A DNA stretch of 64,000 nucleotides from Flavobacteriaceae bacterium LSUCC0859 (GTDB lineage: Bacteria; Bacteroidota; Bacteroidia; Flavobacteriales; Flavobacteriaceae): the NCBI GenBank assembly GCA_022239325.1, contig JAKOGP010000002.1, positions 344,862-408,861 on the forward strand, given 5' to 3'. Positions 43,085 to 52,338 of this stretch are shown here, in pieces; position 1 is the first letter of the stretch; every line of letters starts with the position of its first letter. Made by a program: the position numbers and the translations under genes. The notes below the pieces were generated by a model. That model saw only the letters and a program-made list of their open reading frames with translations, was not told where the DNA came from and ran no database searches.

Positions 43085-43682
43085 AGTGTGTGTTTTAATG
43101 ATTTAAAGGTAAAGGTATAAAAGGATGCTATAGTTTTTAGACTTATAAACAAGGCTTTTTTAAGTATTTACTAACTATTTCATATGTAATACTTTAAAAA
43201 ATAGAGAGATTGTTAAGAACTGACGGAGAAAAAACAACTTAAAAATTTTGATAAATAGATTAATTATTCAGGTATAAAAAAGAAGCTAACAAGGCTTAAA
43301 AATTTATTTTTTATTATGAGAAACTTATAGGGTTTAATTCCCTACTTATCCACTATAATTAAATAAAAAAATATTAAAATATACTTGTTAATAGTACTTA
43401 TAAACACAAGTGAATAAAACTCTTAAATACTTTATAATGATTTGTTTAATATTCTAATAAGATGTGAATAAAGTGATTTTAATATATATTACAACTATGA
43501 AGTTAAAAACTTATACCAGCTATGAACAGACTATAATAGACAACATATTTTATTTAAATTTTAAAAAGAAAAAAATGATATTTATATAATTGTGAATAAG
43601 TGTAAAAGTTTCATGGAATGTATTCTCTAAAAAAATCTCCTTGGATTATAATTCGTAATTTTAACAATATTTAAAATACAGA
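43085..43682. other. AT-rich 598-base gap; candidate chromosome origin (oriC)
   Basis: This gap has no gene. It is very rich in A and T and contains DnaA-box-like 9-mers: TTATCCACT (43346-43354), TTATTCACT (minus, 43409-43417) and two exact TTATTCACA (minus, 43463-43471 and 43591-43599), plus two TTATAAACA (43143-43151, 43398-43406). The rpiB group is transcribed away to the left and rnr-GIN-LysE away to the right. Two parS sites lie 10-12 kb to the right. This fits a bidirectional origin. dnaA is not in the window, which is not unusual. Confidence 0.55.
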
Positions 43683-45899
43683 ATGTCAAGAAAGAAAAAA
43701 AGAGCTCAAAAGCACGAAAAAAACAATATAGTCAAAAGTCTTTTTACCGTGTTGGAGCAAAATGTAGATAGCTCATTTACCTACAAACAAATAGCAGAAA
43801 AATTACAAATTACAGACGCTACTTCTCGAAATACTTTAATAAAAAAATTAGTTTCTTTAAAAGAGCAAAAAAGAATTTTAGAACCCAAAAAAGGGTTTTA
43901 TCAAGCTGTGAAAAAGGAGCTTTCTAAATCCTATCATGAAGGTGTAGTAGATATTACTAGTAATGGAAATGCTTATATAATTGTAGAGGGTTTTGAAGAT
44001 GATGTTTTTATCCCATTTAATAAACTCAACACGGCTTTTCATAAAGACACGGTTCAAGTATATGTGTATCCTAGAAGAAAAGGGAAAAAATTAGAAGGTG
44101 AAATCAAAGCTGTTGTAAAACGCTTTAAAGAAACCTTTGTAGGAGTGATAGAAATACAAGAAAGTTTTGCATTTGTAAAAATTGCAGACTTTAGAGTCTA
44201 TACCGATTTTTTTATACCACAGCAATCTATTCATAAAGCTCAGAATGGAGATAAAGTAGTGGTTTCTTTTATTTCTTGGGAACCAGGAAAGGGATCGCCT
44301 GAGGGAAAAATAACCCAAGTACTTGGAAAACCAGGGGAGCACCATACAGAAATACATTCCATTTTAGCTGCTTATGGCCTACCTTATGAATTTCCATACG
44401 AGGTTTCACAATTTGCAAATCAGTTAGACACCAGTATACATCCAGAAGAAATTGCAAAGCGAAGGGATATGAGAGAAGTCTTAACTTTTACTATTGACCC
44501 TAAAGACGCTAAAGATTTTGACGACGCCCTTTCTTTTCAAGTCTTAGAAAACGGTAATTATGAAATAGGTATTCATATAGCAGACGTTTCTTATTATCTT
44601 AAAGAAGGGACTATTTTAGATGACGAGGCTTTTGAAAGAGCTACTTCTGTGTATTTGGTAGATAGGGTGGTTCCAATGTTACCTGAGGTATTATCTAATG
44701 AGGCTTGTTCTTTAAGACCCCATGAGGAGAAATATACGTTTTCTGCTATTTTTGAAATGAATGAACAAGCTGGGATTGTTAACGAATGGTTCGGCAGGAC
44801 TGTCATTCTTTCTGATGAACGTTTTGCTTATGAAGAAGCACAGTGTATTATAGAAACTAAAGAGGCTTTTATTCCGGAAGATATTTCTATTAGAGATAAA
44901 GCTTACAGGGTTTCTGAAGATATTAAAAACGCCACGCTTACCTTAGATAGATTAGCTAAAATTATGCGAGAAAGACGCATGAAATCTGGTGCTATTAGCT
45001 TTGATAAGGTAGAGGTTAGATTTGAATTAGATACTACCTTTAACCCTACGTCAGTGTTTTTTAAAGAATCTAAAGACGCTAATAAACTCATAGAAGAATT
45101 TATGTTATTAGCCAATAAACAAGTGGCTGCTTTTATTGGAAAACAAACCCCAGAAAAACCATTTGTATATAGGGTTCACGACGAACCTGACGAGGAAAAA
45201 TTACTTTCTTTACAAGGTGTGGTCTCTAGATTTGGATATTCATTAGATTTTAAATCACGTAAATCTATTAGTGAGTCTCTTAATAGCTTACTCGCAAATG
45301 TAAAAGGTAAAAAAGAACAAAATTTAGTAGACACCCTAGCTATTCGCTCCATGAGTAAGGCTATTTATACTACTAATAATATAGGTCATTACGGTTTAGC
45401 TTTTGATTATTACAGCCATTTTACCTCCCCCATAAGAAGGTATCCAGATGTAATGGTCCACAGATTATTACAACATTATTTAGATGGAGGAAAACCTGCA
45501 GATAAAGACCGAATAGAAAAACAGTGTAAACACAGTTCAGACATGGAAGCTTTAGCTGCCAACGCAGAGAGAGAGTCTATAAAATACATGCAAATAAAAT
45601 TCATGGAAGACCACGGAGATCAAGAATTTGTAGGTGTTATTTCAGGAGTTACAGAATGGGGAATGTATGTAGAAATTATAGATAATAAATGTGAAGGAAT
45701 GGTTCGTATTAGAGATATTAAAGGAGATTATTATGCCTTTGACGCTAAAAATTACGCTATTGTTGGGGAAAGAAAAAAGAAGGTCTATACCTTAGGGGAC
45801 CAGGTAGTTGTTATGGTTAAAAACACAGATTTAGAAAAGAGACATTTAGATTTTTCTCTTTTAGGTTCCTATCCATTAGAACAACTTTTAGATTTTTAG
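43683..45899 (+). CDS. rnr: Ribonuclease R (3'-5' exoribonuclease)
   Basis: A 738-residue processive hydrolytic exoribonuclease of the RNase II/VacB family. Order: an N-terminal winged-helix (FTYKQIAEKLQITDATSRNTL), two cold-shock domains, then the catalytic RNB domain with DPKDAKDFDDALSFQ (four metal-binding Asp) near 275-290 and HYGLAFDYYSHFTSPIRRYPD near 580. A C-terminal S1 domain ends at GSYPLEQLLDF. The lysine-rich N-terminus (MSRKKKRAQKHEKN) is typical. Base composition is more AT-rich than at 20-40 kb. Confidence 0.95.
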   Translation: MSRKKKRAQKHEKNNIVKSLFTVLEQNVDSSFTYKQIAEKLQITDATSRNTLIKKLVSLKEQKRILEPKKGFYQAVKKELSKSYHEGVVDITSNGNAYIIVEGFEDDVFIPFNKLNTAFHKDTVQVYVYPRRKGKKLEGEIKAVVKRFKETFVGVIEIQESFAFVKIADFRVYTDFFIPQQSIHKAQNGDKVVVSFISWEPGKGSPEGKITQVLGKPGEHHTEIHSILAAYGLPYEFPYEVSQFANQLDTSIHPEEIAKRRDMREVLTFTIDPKDAKDFDDALSFQVLENGNYEIGIHIADVSYYLKEGTILDDEAFERATSVYLVDRVVPMLPEVLSNEACSLRPHEEKYTFSAIFEMNEQAGIVNEWFGRTVILSDERFAYEEAQCIIETKEAFIPEDISIRDKAYRVSEDIKNATLTLDRLAKIMRERRMKSGAISFDKVEVRFELDTTFNPTSVFFKESKDANKLIEEFMLLANKQVAAFIGKQTPEKPFVYRVHDEPDEEKLLSLQGVVSRFGYSLDFKSRKSISESLNSLLANVKGKKEQNLVDTLAIRSMSKAIYTTNNIGHYGLAFDYYSHFTSPIRRYPDVMVHRLLQHYLDGGKPADKDRIEKQCKHSSDMEALAANAERESIKYMQIKFMEDHGDQEFVGVISGVTEWGMYVEIIDNKCEGMVRIRDIKGDYYAFDAKNYAIVGERKKKVYTLGDQVVVMVKNTDLEKRHLDFSLLGSYPLEQLLDF

Positions 45900-45925
45900 T
45901 AACTTCCTTAAGTGAAATCATAGAA

Positions 45926-46603
45926 ATGAGGTATTTATTTTATTTTTTATTTTTTTCAAGTGTTTGTGTAGCACAAACACAAACTATGGAGTTAGACTCT
46001 GATCTATATAAAGAGTTAAAAGTATATGATGGCTTATCTGTGCGCCTGGTTAAAGGGTCTGAAAATAAATTAGATATTAGCGGAGAAGCTGCCGAAAACG
46101 TCACTTTCACATTAAATGATGGGGTACTTAAAATAAAAATGAAGTTTAAAAAAATGTTTAGTGGTTTTAAGACTTTTGTGACCCTCACGCACACTAAAAA
46201 TTTTAATATTTTAGACGCCAACGAAGAATCCAATATAGAAGTTTCAAACTCTATTATACAAGAGGCTTTAGAGTTAAGAGCACAAGAAGGAGCCCAAATA
46301 AAAGCCCAAATACAAACCGACCAACTTATTGTTAAAACGGTTAGTGGGGGTGTTATAAGCCTACAAGGCCGTTCACAAATGCAGGATATAAGTATAAATA
46401 CTGGAGGTGTTTATAAAGCCCAAAATTTAAAAACTTCTTTTACTACCATCTCTGTTAATGCCGGGGGAACCGCAGATATTTTTGCTTCTGATTACGTAGG
46501 TGCCACCGTGAAGGCTGGTGGTTTAATTAAAGTATTTGGAGATCCAAAAAAAATGGATGAAAAAAAATTCTTTGGAGGAACTATCGAACGCGTAAAAAAT
46601 TAA
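45926..46603 (+). CDS. Head-GIN domain (DUF2807) exported protein
   Basis: A 225-residue protein with a signal peptide (to about residue 16) and a right-handed beta-helix-like 'head GIN' domain. Typical phrases are YDGLSVRLVKGSENKLDISGEA near the N-terminus and the repeating GGxxxAQxL/GGTADIFASD turns near the end. Function is unknown; members are often near sensory or adhesion genes in Bacteroidota. It lies 26 bases after rnr and 3 bases before the LysE-type gene. Confidence 0.85.
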   Translation: MRYLFYFLFFSSVCVAQTQTMELDSDLYKELKVYDGLSVRLVKGSENKLDISGEAAENVTFTLNDGVLKIKMKFKKMFSGFKTFVTLTHTKNFNILDANEESNIEVSNSIIQEALELRAQEGAQIKAQIQTDQLIVKTVSGGVISLQGRSQMQDISINTGGVYKAQNLKTSFTTISVNAGGTADIFASDYVGATVKAGGLIKVFGDPKKMDEKKFFGGTIERVKN

Positions 46604-46606
46604 TCT

Positions 46607-47266
46607 ATGTTTTCAGATATACAGGCCGCCATTCCATTGGGTTTTTTTCTGAGTTTCATGATTGGTCCTGTTTTTTTTGTACTCTTAGAAACTGCAGCAT
46701 TAAAGGGTTTTAAAGCGGCTTTAGTATTTGATTTAGGAGTTCTTTTAGCCGATATTATTTTTATTACTGCAGCCTATGTTAGTAGTATTCAACTTTTAGA
46801 GAACCTTAGCCAACAACCTGGTATTTATATTTTTGGCGGGCTTGTTCTGTTTATTTACGGTGCTACTATTGCGTTCAAAAAAGATACACAAACCCACGAT
46901 CCTAGTGTTAAAGTTACACCTGGAGATTACATAGGCCTATTTGTCAAAGGTTTTCTACTGAACTTTATCAATATAGGTGTGTTGGTTTTTTGGTTGGGTG
47001 TTATTATTATAGTAGGTCCCAATTTAAATAATGACCCCAATAGAATGTTAACATTTATAGCCACTATGTTGGGTGCCTATTTTGTAACAGATCTTATTAA
47101 AATGGTTTTAGCTAAACAATTAAAAAACAAACTCACTTCTGAGCGCGTGTACTTAATAAAAAAAATAATAGGATGCATTCTTATTATTTCTGGTTTGGTG
47201 TTAATTACCAAAGGCTTTTTACCAAAAGACACTTTAAATATTGAAAAAGGGATGGAGATTTTATAA
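46607..47266 (+). CDS. LysE-family amino-acid exporter-like protein
   Basis: A 219-residue inner-membrane protein with about six hydrophobic segments, of the LysE/RhtB family that exports amino acids. The N-terminus IPLGFFLSFMIGPVFFVLLETAALKGFKAALVFDLGVLLADIIFI is the family pattern (GPxxxxxxxxxxxxG...ALGxxxGDxx). The GFLLNFINIGVLVFWLGV segment carries the second conserved proline-poor helix. Substrate unknown. It is followed by a bidirectional terminator. Confidence 0.88.
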   Translation: MFSDIQAAIPLGFFLSFMIGPVFFVLLETAALKGFKAALVFDLGVLLADIIFITAAYVSSIQLLENLSQQPGIYIFGGLVLFIYGATIAFKKDTQTHDPSVKVTPGDYIGLFVKGFLLNFINIGVLVFWLGVIIIVGPNLNNDPNRMLTFIATMLGAYFVTDLIKMVLAKQLKNKLTSERVYLIKKIIGCILIISGLVLITKGFLPKDTLNIEKGMEIL

Positions 47267-47269
47267 TAA

Positions 47270-47298
47270 AAAAACCCATCTGTTACAGATGGGTTTTT
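47270..47298. terminator. Bidirectional terminator
   Basis: AAAAACCCATCTG and CAGATGGGTTTTT form a 13-bp perfect stem with a 3-base loop. It lies between the LysE gene and the convergent tRNA-Cys gene and can end both. Confidence 0.85.
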
Positions 47299-47303
47299 AC
47301 TAG

Positions 47304-47374
47304 AGGCATCGAGCAGATTCGAACTGCTGTACAAGCTTTTGCAGAGCTCTGCCTAGCCACTCGGCCACGATGCC
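47304..47374 (-). tRNA. tRNA-Cys (GCA)
   Basis: A 71-nt cloverleaf with acceptor GGCATCG/CGATGCC, anticodon stem GAGCT/AGCTT, loop CTGCAAA (anticodon GCA), T arm CAGCA-GTTCGAATC-TGCTG-like and discriminator U. CCA is not encoded. The U discriminator is the expected identity element for cysteine. Confidence 0.93.
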
Positions 47375-47423
47375 TTATTGAGCTTGCAAATGTAGTGTTT
47401 TTTCTGAGTTTAAGAAACCCATA

Positions 47424-47783
47424 CTACGCTCTTTTTTCTTTTAGTACCACGGCAACTTCCTGAACATCTCCACCAATAGGAGGGTTAATCTTAGCCACAG
47501 ATACTTTAATCTTTTCTACCTTACTCTCTTGTTCTAAAATTTTTGTAATAATTCTTTTCGCTACCTGCTCTAATAATTTAGAAGCCACAGCCATTTCTTC
47601 TTTTACAATACGATTTAACAGTACATAGTCTACAGTGTCTTCCAGAGCGTCTGTCTGGGTAGACTTTTCTAGATTTGCCCATACGCTCAGGTCTACTCTG
47701 TAGTCACTACCAATTAGGGTCTCTTCTGCCAAACAACCGTGGTAGGCATATACGCGAATGTTTTTTAATGTTACTTTTCCCAT
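47424..47783 (-). CDS. folB: Dihydroneopterin aldolase
   Basis: Converts 7,8-dihydroneopterin to 6-hydroxymethyl-7,8-dihydropterin and glycolaldehyde in folate synthesis. The 119 residues begin MGKVTLKNIRVYAYHGCLAEETLIGSDYRVDLSV, the family's diagnostic start (YAYHGC). Later features are DTVDYVLLNRIVKEEM and the C-terminal KVSVAKINPPIGGDVQEVAVVL. An upstream frame to 47819 crosses the promoter box and was not used. Confidence 0.93.
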   Translation of the reverse strand: MGKVTLKNIRVYAYHGCLAEETLIGSDYRVDLSVWANLEKSTQTDALEDTVDYVLLNRIVKEEMAVASKLLEQVAKRIITKILEQESKVEKIKVSVAKINPPIGGDVQEVAVVLKEKRA

Positions 47784-47788
47784 AGTTT

Positions 47789-47796
47789 CAAAGGTA
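47789..47796 (-). promoter_or_regulatory. -7 box TACCTTTG, near-leaderless folB
   Basis: Minus-strand TACCTTTG matches the consensus; five bases separate it from the folB ATG. Confidence 0.55.
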
Positions 47797-47841
47797 GGAC
47801 ACAGGCTTTGAAAAACCACCCATTAATCACATCTAATTTGC

Positions 47842-47849
47842 TACTTTTG
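47842..47849 (+). promoter_or_regulatory. -7 box TACTTTTG for glnS
   Basis: TACTTTTG is an exact TAnnTTTG match, 16 bases before the glnS ATG. Confidence 0.55.
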
Positions 47850-47865
47850 TAGCTTATTAATAGAT

Positions 47866-49551
47866 ATGAATACAACAGAAAGATCTCTCAATTTCATAGA
47901 GCATATTATAGAAGAAGACCTTAAAAATGGTTTTTCTAAAGAGTCCCTTAGATTTAGGTTTCCTCCAGAGCCTAATGGGTATTTACATATTGGACACGCT
48001 AGCTCTATTTGTTTAAATTTTGGTCTTGGTGATCGCTATGGAGCGCCTGTTAACCTTAGATTTGACGACACCAATCCTGCAAAAGAAGAGCAGGAGTATG
48101 TAGACGCTATAAAAAAAGATGTCTCCTGGCTTGGTTTTGAGTGGGATAAAGAATGTTATGCTTCAGACTATTTTCAACAATTATACGATTGGGCTATACA
48201 GCTTATTGAGCAAGGTAAGGCATATGTAGACAGCCAAGACGCAGCTACCATAGCAGAACAAAAAGGGACACCTACCCAAAAGGGAAGTAACAGCCCTTTT
48301 AGAGACAGGTCTGTTTCTGAAAATCTACAGCTTTTTCGTGAAATGAAAGCCGGTGTACACGAGTCTGGAGCCCATGTATTACGTGCAAAAATATCTATGG
48401 GTGCTTCTAATATGCTCATGAGAGACCCAATTATATATAGAATTTTACATAAATCTCACCACCGTACCGGAAACGAATGGTGTATTTACCCTATGTATGA
48501 TTGGACCCACGGGGAGAGTGATTATTTAGAGCAGGTGTCTCATTCCTTTTGCACCTTAGAATTTGCCATGCACCGAGAGTTATACGATTGGTTTTTAGAC
48601 CAAGTAGTAGAGCCAAACAAAGTGAGACCCAAGCAAAGAGAATTTGCGAGAAGAAACTTTAGCCATACCGTAGTGAGTAAAAGAAAATTACTACAATTGG
48701 TGCAAGAAGGGGTGGTAAATGGATGGGATGACCCTCGCATGCCTACTATATCTGGCTTAAGAAGGCGAGGATATACTCCAGAATCTTTAGTGAATTTTGC
48801 CAATACCATTGGGATTGCTAAAAGAGAAAATGTGGTAGATGTCTCCCTATTAGATTTTACACTCAGGGAGCATTTAAATAAAGTAGCCCCAAGAGTGATG
48901 GGGGTTTTACGCCCACTTAAAGTAGAAATTACCAATTATCCAGAAGACCAATCAGAGCTTTTAAGTGCGGAGAACAATCCCGAAGACCCGGCTGCAGGCT
49001 TTAGAGAAATGCCCTTTTCTAGACATTTGTTTATAGAACAAGAAGATTTTAAAGAGGAAGCCAACAGAAAGTTTTTCAGACTAAAATTAGGCGGAGAAGT
49101 GCGCTTAAAAAACGGTTACATTATAAAAGCAGAGAGTTGTACCAAAGACACTGAGGGAAATGTGATTGCAGTCCAATGTACCTATGACCCTCTTAGTAAA
49201 AGTGGTAGTGGTACGGAAGAAAGCCTGAGAAAGGTAAAAGGCACACTGCATTGGGTGTCACAACAAGAAGCTTTAGAAGTGAAGGTGCGGTTGTATGACA
49301 GGCTTTTCACAGACCCTACACCAGACGCCCATAAAGAAGCAGATTTTATGGATTTTGTGAACCCAAACTCATTGGAAGAAATTACTGCTTATGTAGAGCC
49401 CAGTTTGGCATCTGCCAAAGAAGGCGATCACTTTCAATTCCAACGTATGGGGTATTTTGTTGTAGATAAGGAAAGCCAACCGCAGGCGCTTATTTTTAAC
49501 AAAACAACAGGCCTTAGAGATGCCTGGGCTAAATTAGAAAATCAAGACTAA
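47866..49551 (+). CDS. glnS: Glutaminyl-tRNA synthetase
   Basis: A class I aminoacyl-tRNA synthetase that charges tRNA-Gln. The 561 residues hold the HIGH motif (PPEPNGYLHIGHASSI, about residue 33-48), the DDTNP signature (RFDDTNPAKEE), and the KMSKS equivalent as VVSKRKLLQLV near 270. The C-terminal two beta-barrel anticodon-binding domains are complete (to ALIFNKTTGLRDAWAKL). Presence of GlnRS with GltX in the same window fits the direct-charging organisation of many Bacteroidota. Confidence 0.95.
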   Translation: MNTTERSLNFIEHIIEEDLKNGFSKESLRFRFPPEPNGYLHIGHASSICLNFGLGDRYGAPVNLRFDDTNPAKEEQEYVDAIKKDVSWLGFEWDKECYASDYFQQLYDWAIQLIEQGKAYVDSQDAATIAEQKGTPTQKGSNSPFRDRSVSENLQLFREMKAGVHESGAHVLRAKISMGASNMLMRDPIIYRILHKSHHRTGNEWCIYPMYDWTHGESDYLEQVSHSFCTLEFAMHRELYDWFLDQVVEPNKVRPKQREFARRNFSHTVVSKRKLLQLVQEGVVNGWDDPRMPTISGLRRRGYTPESLVNFANTIGIAKRENVVDVSLLDFTLREHLNKVAPRVMGVLRPLKVEITNYPEDQSELLSAENNPEDPAAGFREMPFSRHLFIEQEDFKEEANRKFFRLKLGGEVRLKNGYIIKAESCTKDTEGNVIAVQCTYDPLSKSGSGTEESLRKVKGTLHWVSQQEALEVKVRLYDRLFTDPTPDAHKEADFMDFVNPNSLEEITAYVEPSLASAKEGDHFQFQRMGYFVVDKESQPQALIFNKTTGLRDAWAKLENQD

Positions 49552-49651
49552 AAGCTATATTCTCTGTACAGTTAAGATTTGCGCATTTATGCTCTGTGTA
49601 GAACATATTTTTTGTATTGTTACACTCTATGTAGTAGTGTAGAATTCAAGA

Positions 49652-49680
49652 AAAAAAGGGGCTTTAAAGCCCCTTTTCAA
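49652..49680. terminator. Bidirectional terminator between glnS and the SPFH gene
   Basis: AAAAGGGGCTTTAAAGCCCCTTTT-type stem of 10-12 bp with T runs on the minus strand (seven T) and a short one on the plus strand. It lies between two convergent genes and mainly serves the SPFH gene. Confidence 0.8.
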
Positions 49681-49699
49681 TAAATGAAAAATAAGCGCG

Positions 49700-50662
49700 C
49701 TACTTTTCAGGATTTGCTTTTTTCTTAGCTTCTGCTTTTTTTGCCGCCAAAGCTTTTTGCTCCTTCATAGCTTCTCCAATTTGATTACTAGCAGTAAAAG
49801 AAGCTACCATATTGTTGAGCATGTCAGAGCCAGCTTGTGGCGCGTTAGGCAGTAAAATGAGGTTGCTGTTGGTCTCTTCTCCAAGCGACTGAAGGGTGTC
49901 GTAATGCTGGGTCACTACAATAAGCGCAGAGGCTTCTTGGGAATTTATACCCACCTTGTTTAACACTTCTACAGATTCTTCTAAACCTCTTGCAATTTCT
50001 CTTCTTTGGTCTGCGATACCCTGCCCTTGAAGACGTTTACTCTCCGCCTCTGCCTTAGCCTTCTCTACAATGAGAATTCTGGCAGCGTCTCCTTCAAATT
50101 GGGCTGCAATTTTTTCTCTTTCAGAGGCGTTAATCCTGTTCATGGCTTCTTTCACTTGAGCGTCTGGGTCTATGTCTGTAACTAAGGTTTTAATAATGTC
50201 GTAGCCATAGTCTAACATAGCGTCCTGAAGTTCCGTTTTTACCGCAATGGCAATGTCATCTTTTTTTACAAAAACGTCATCTAGTTTCATTTTTGGCACC
50301 TCTGCACGTACTACGTCAAACACATAAGAGGTAATCTGATCATGCGGATACTCTAATTGATAAAAGGCCTCATAGACCTTAGTTTTAATAACCACATACT
50401 GAACAGAGACCTTGAGTTTAACAAAAACGTCGTCTTTGGTTTTGGTTTCTACAATCACGTCTAATTGCTGAATTTTTAATCCTACGCGGGCAACAATTCT
50501 GTCTACAAAAGGTATTTTGAGCTGGAGCCCTGAATTCCTTATAGATTGGAACTTACCAAAACGTTCAATAATAGCAGCGGTTTGTTGCTTTACCGTAAAG
50601 AAGGATCCCAGGAACCCTAGGATTAAAACGGCAATAAAAACATACAATAATACTTGTTCCAT
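49700..50662 (-). CDS. SPFH/Band 7 (stomatin/prohibitin-like) membrane protein
   Basis: A 320-residue protein anchored by an N-terminal helix (MEQVLLYVFIAVLILGFLG) with the SPFH domain QQTAAIIERFGKFQSIRNSGLQLKIPFVDRI at about 28-58, followed by a long coiled-coil region rich in Glu, Lys and Ala (SEREKIAAQFEGDAARILIVEKAKAEAESKRLQGQG, about 180-230). It organises membrane microdomains and may hold proteases. The ATG at 50662 was chosen because an upstream frame to 50695 adds only a weak extension. Confidence 0.9.
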   Translation of the reverse strand: MEQVLLYVFIAVLILGFLGSFFTVKQQTAAIIERFGKFQSIRNSGLQLKIPFVDRIVARVGLKIQQLDVIVETKTKDDVFVKLKVSVQYVVIKTKVYEAFYQLEYPHDQITSYVFDVVRAEVPKMKLDDVFVKKDDIAIAVKTELQDAMLDYGYDIIKTLVTDIDPDAQVKEAMNRINASEREKIAAQFEGDAARILIVEKAKAEAESKRLQGQGIADQRREIARGLEESVEVLNKVGINSQEASALIVVTQHYDTLQSLGEETNSNLILLPNAPQAGSDMLNNMVASFTASNQIGEAMKEQKALAAKKAEAKKKANPEK

Positions 50663-50692
50663 TTTTTTTAGTTTAAGGTGTATTAAAAGGTA

Positions 50693-50748
50693 CAAAAAAA
50701 CCCAGCTTTTACCTAATAAGTGTCATTCATAGTAAAAAACCGGGCTTT
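50693..50748 (-). terminator. Possible terminator after gltX
   Basis: Minus strand CCCGGTTTTTTAC pairs with GTAAAAGCTGGG around a loop of about 20 bases and is followed by seven T. The long loop and mismatches make it uncertain. Confidence 0.4.
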
Positions 50749-50763
50749 TATAGATTTTTGGCT

Positions 50764-52278
50764 CTATGCTAGTGTTTCTATAATCTTTTTGAGTCTTTTT
50801 TGACTTTCTGGAGCCCCAATCACTTCCATAATATCAAAAATATTTGGACCAGAAAGGGCGCCTACCAATGCCAAGCGAAGCGGCGGCATGACGGCGCCAA
50901 AAGACAATTCCTGGTCTGAAATATACCCCTTTACTGCGGCCTCTAAAGAAGGGCCTTTAAAGACTTTTTCATTAGAAATAAGCTTTAAAACATCTTTTAA
51001 AATGTTTGGGCTTTGTTCTTTCCACTGTTTTTTTACGGCCTTTTCCTCGTAGCTATCTGGCGCCTGAAACAGAAAGCTAGAAAGAGAAACTAAGTCTGCA
51101 GCAAAAACAGCTCTTTCTTTTACCATATCTATAATTTTAAGAAGCGATATGTCTGAGACCAATGCGGCTTCTACATCTGGATAACTCAAAAGGATTTGTG
51201 ATTTAAACCCCTCTAATAAGCTGCTGTTATCTGCCTTTTGTAGGTATTGTTGGTTAAACCATTTTGTTTTTTCTGGGTCAAAACGGGCCCCAGATTTTTG
51301 TACCCTTTCCAACTCAAAAAGCGCCACTAGATCTTCCAGCTCAAAAAGCTCTTCCTCCGTGCCAGGGTTCCATCCTAAAAGGGCTAAAAAGTTAATAACA
51401 GCGCCAGGCATATATCCCGCTTCTCTGTAGCCCATACTTTCTTTCCAGGCTAGAGGGAATACCGGAAACCCTCCTTTCTCTCCATCTCTTTTAGAGAGCT
51501 TTCCTTTTCCTGTAGGTTTCATAATAAGAGGTAGGTGAGCAAACTCCGGTCCCTCCCATCCAAAAGCCTCATAGAGTTGCAGGTGCAAAGGCAAAGAAGG
51601 TAACCACTCTTCCCCGCGAATTACATGGCTAATTTTCATGAGGTGGTCGTCTACAATATTGGCCAGGTGATAGGTGGGCATGCCGTCGCTTTTAAAAAGC
51701 ACCTTGTCATCTAAGACTTCTGTTTTAAAAGACACAGAGCCTCTCACTATATCTTTTACATGAATTTCTGAGTCTTCTGGGGTTTTAAAACGAATGACAT
51801 AAGGCTTTGCATCGGCCAATTTATTGGCCACCTCTTGGGCGCTCAAAGACAGACTATTGTCTAATTTTAACCTGTTATGCCCATTGTATATAAAGGTTTT
51901 CCCTTTAGCTTCATGATCTAATCTGTGTTGTTGCAAGGCTTCTGGCGTGTCAAAGGCGTAATAGGCATGTCCTTTTTCTATGAGTTCAAGGGCGTAATCC
52001 TTATATAAGTCTTTGCGTTCGCTTTGCCTGTATGGCCCATAGCCCCCGTCTTTGTTAGGCCCTTCGTCATAAGGAATTCCAGACCATTCTAAGGCTTCTT
52101 CTATATATGCCTCTGCACCTTCTACAAAACGCGTCTGGTCTGTGTCTTCTATTCTCAAAATAAAGTCACCACCGTGTTTCTTAGCAAATAAATAATTAAA
52201 TAAGGCAGTTCTCAAACCACCAATATGAAGCCCCCCGGTTGGGCTGGGTGCAAATCGAACCCGTACTCTCTTATTCAT
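50764..52278 (-). CDS. gltX: Glutamyl-tRNA synthetase
   Basis: Charges tRNA-Glu. The 504-residue class I enzyme has HIGH as PSPTGGLHIGGLRTALFN at about 10-27, DTDQTR (RIEDTDQTRF) and the KMSKS equivalent KGKLSKRDGEKGG near 260. The C-terminal anticodon-binding helical domain ends at KRLKKIIETLA. A TATCTTTG box lies 17 bases upstream of the start. The SPFH gene follows on the same strand after 101 bases, past a possible terminator. Confidence 0.95.
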   Translation of the reverse strand: MNKRVRVRFAPSPTGGLHIGGLRTALFNYLFAKKHGGDFILRIEDTDQTRFVEGAEAYIEEALEWSGIPYDEGPNKDGGYGPYRQSERKDLYKDYALELIEKGHAYYAFDTPEALQQHRLDHEAKGKTFIYNGHNRLKLDNSLSLSAQEVANKLADAKPYVIRFKTPEDSEIHVKDIVRGSVSFKTEVLDDKVLFKSDGMPTYHLANIVDDHLMKISHVIRGEEWLPSLPLHLQLYEAFGWEGPEFAHLPLIMKPTGKGKLSKRDGEKGGFPVFPLAWKESMGYREAGYMPGAVINFLALLGWNPGTEEELFELEDLVALFELERVQKSGARFDPEKTKWFNQQYLQKADNSSLLEGFKSQILLSYPDVEAALVSDISLLKIIDMVKERAVFAADLVSLSSFLFQAPDSYEEKAVKKQWKEQSPNILKDVLKLISNEKVFKGPSLEAAVKGYISDQELSFGAVMPPLRLALVGALSGPNIFDIMEVIGAPESQKRLKKIIETLA

Positions 52279-52295
52279 GTTTTAGTTTTAAGAGG

Positions 52296-52303
52296 CAAAG
52301 ATA
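52296..52303 (-). promoter_or_regulatory. -7 box TATCTTTG for gltX
   Basis: Minus-strand exact consensus TATCTTTG, 17 bases before the gltX ATG. Confidence 0.6.
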
Positions 52304-52338
52304 CTTTTTGTGTGTGAAATGTCGCTTTTCTCACTGTA

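Noticed and set aside
43085-43682. Small protein genes in the AT-rich gap.
   Set aside because: All frames are short and broken by stop codons, and no start carries a promoter box and a sensible protein.
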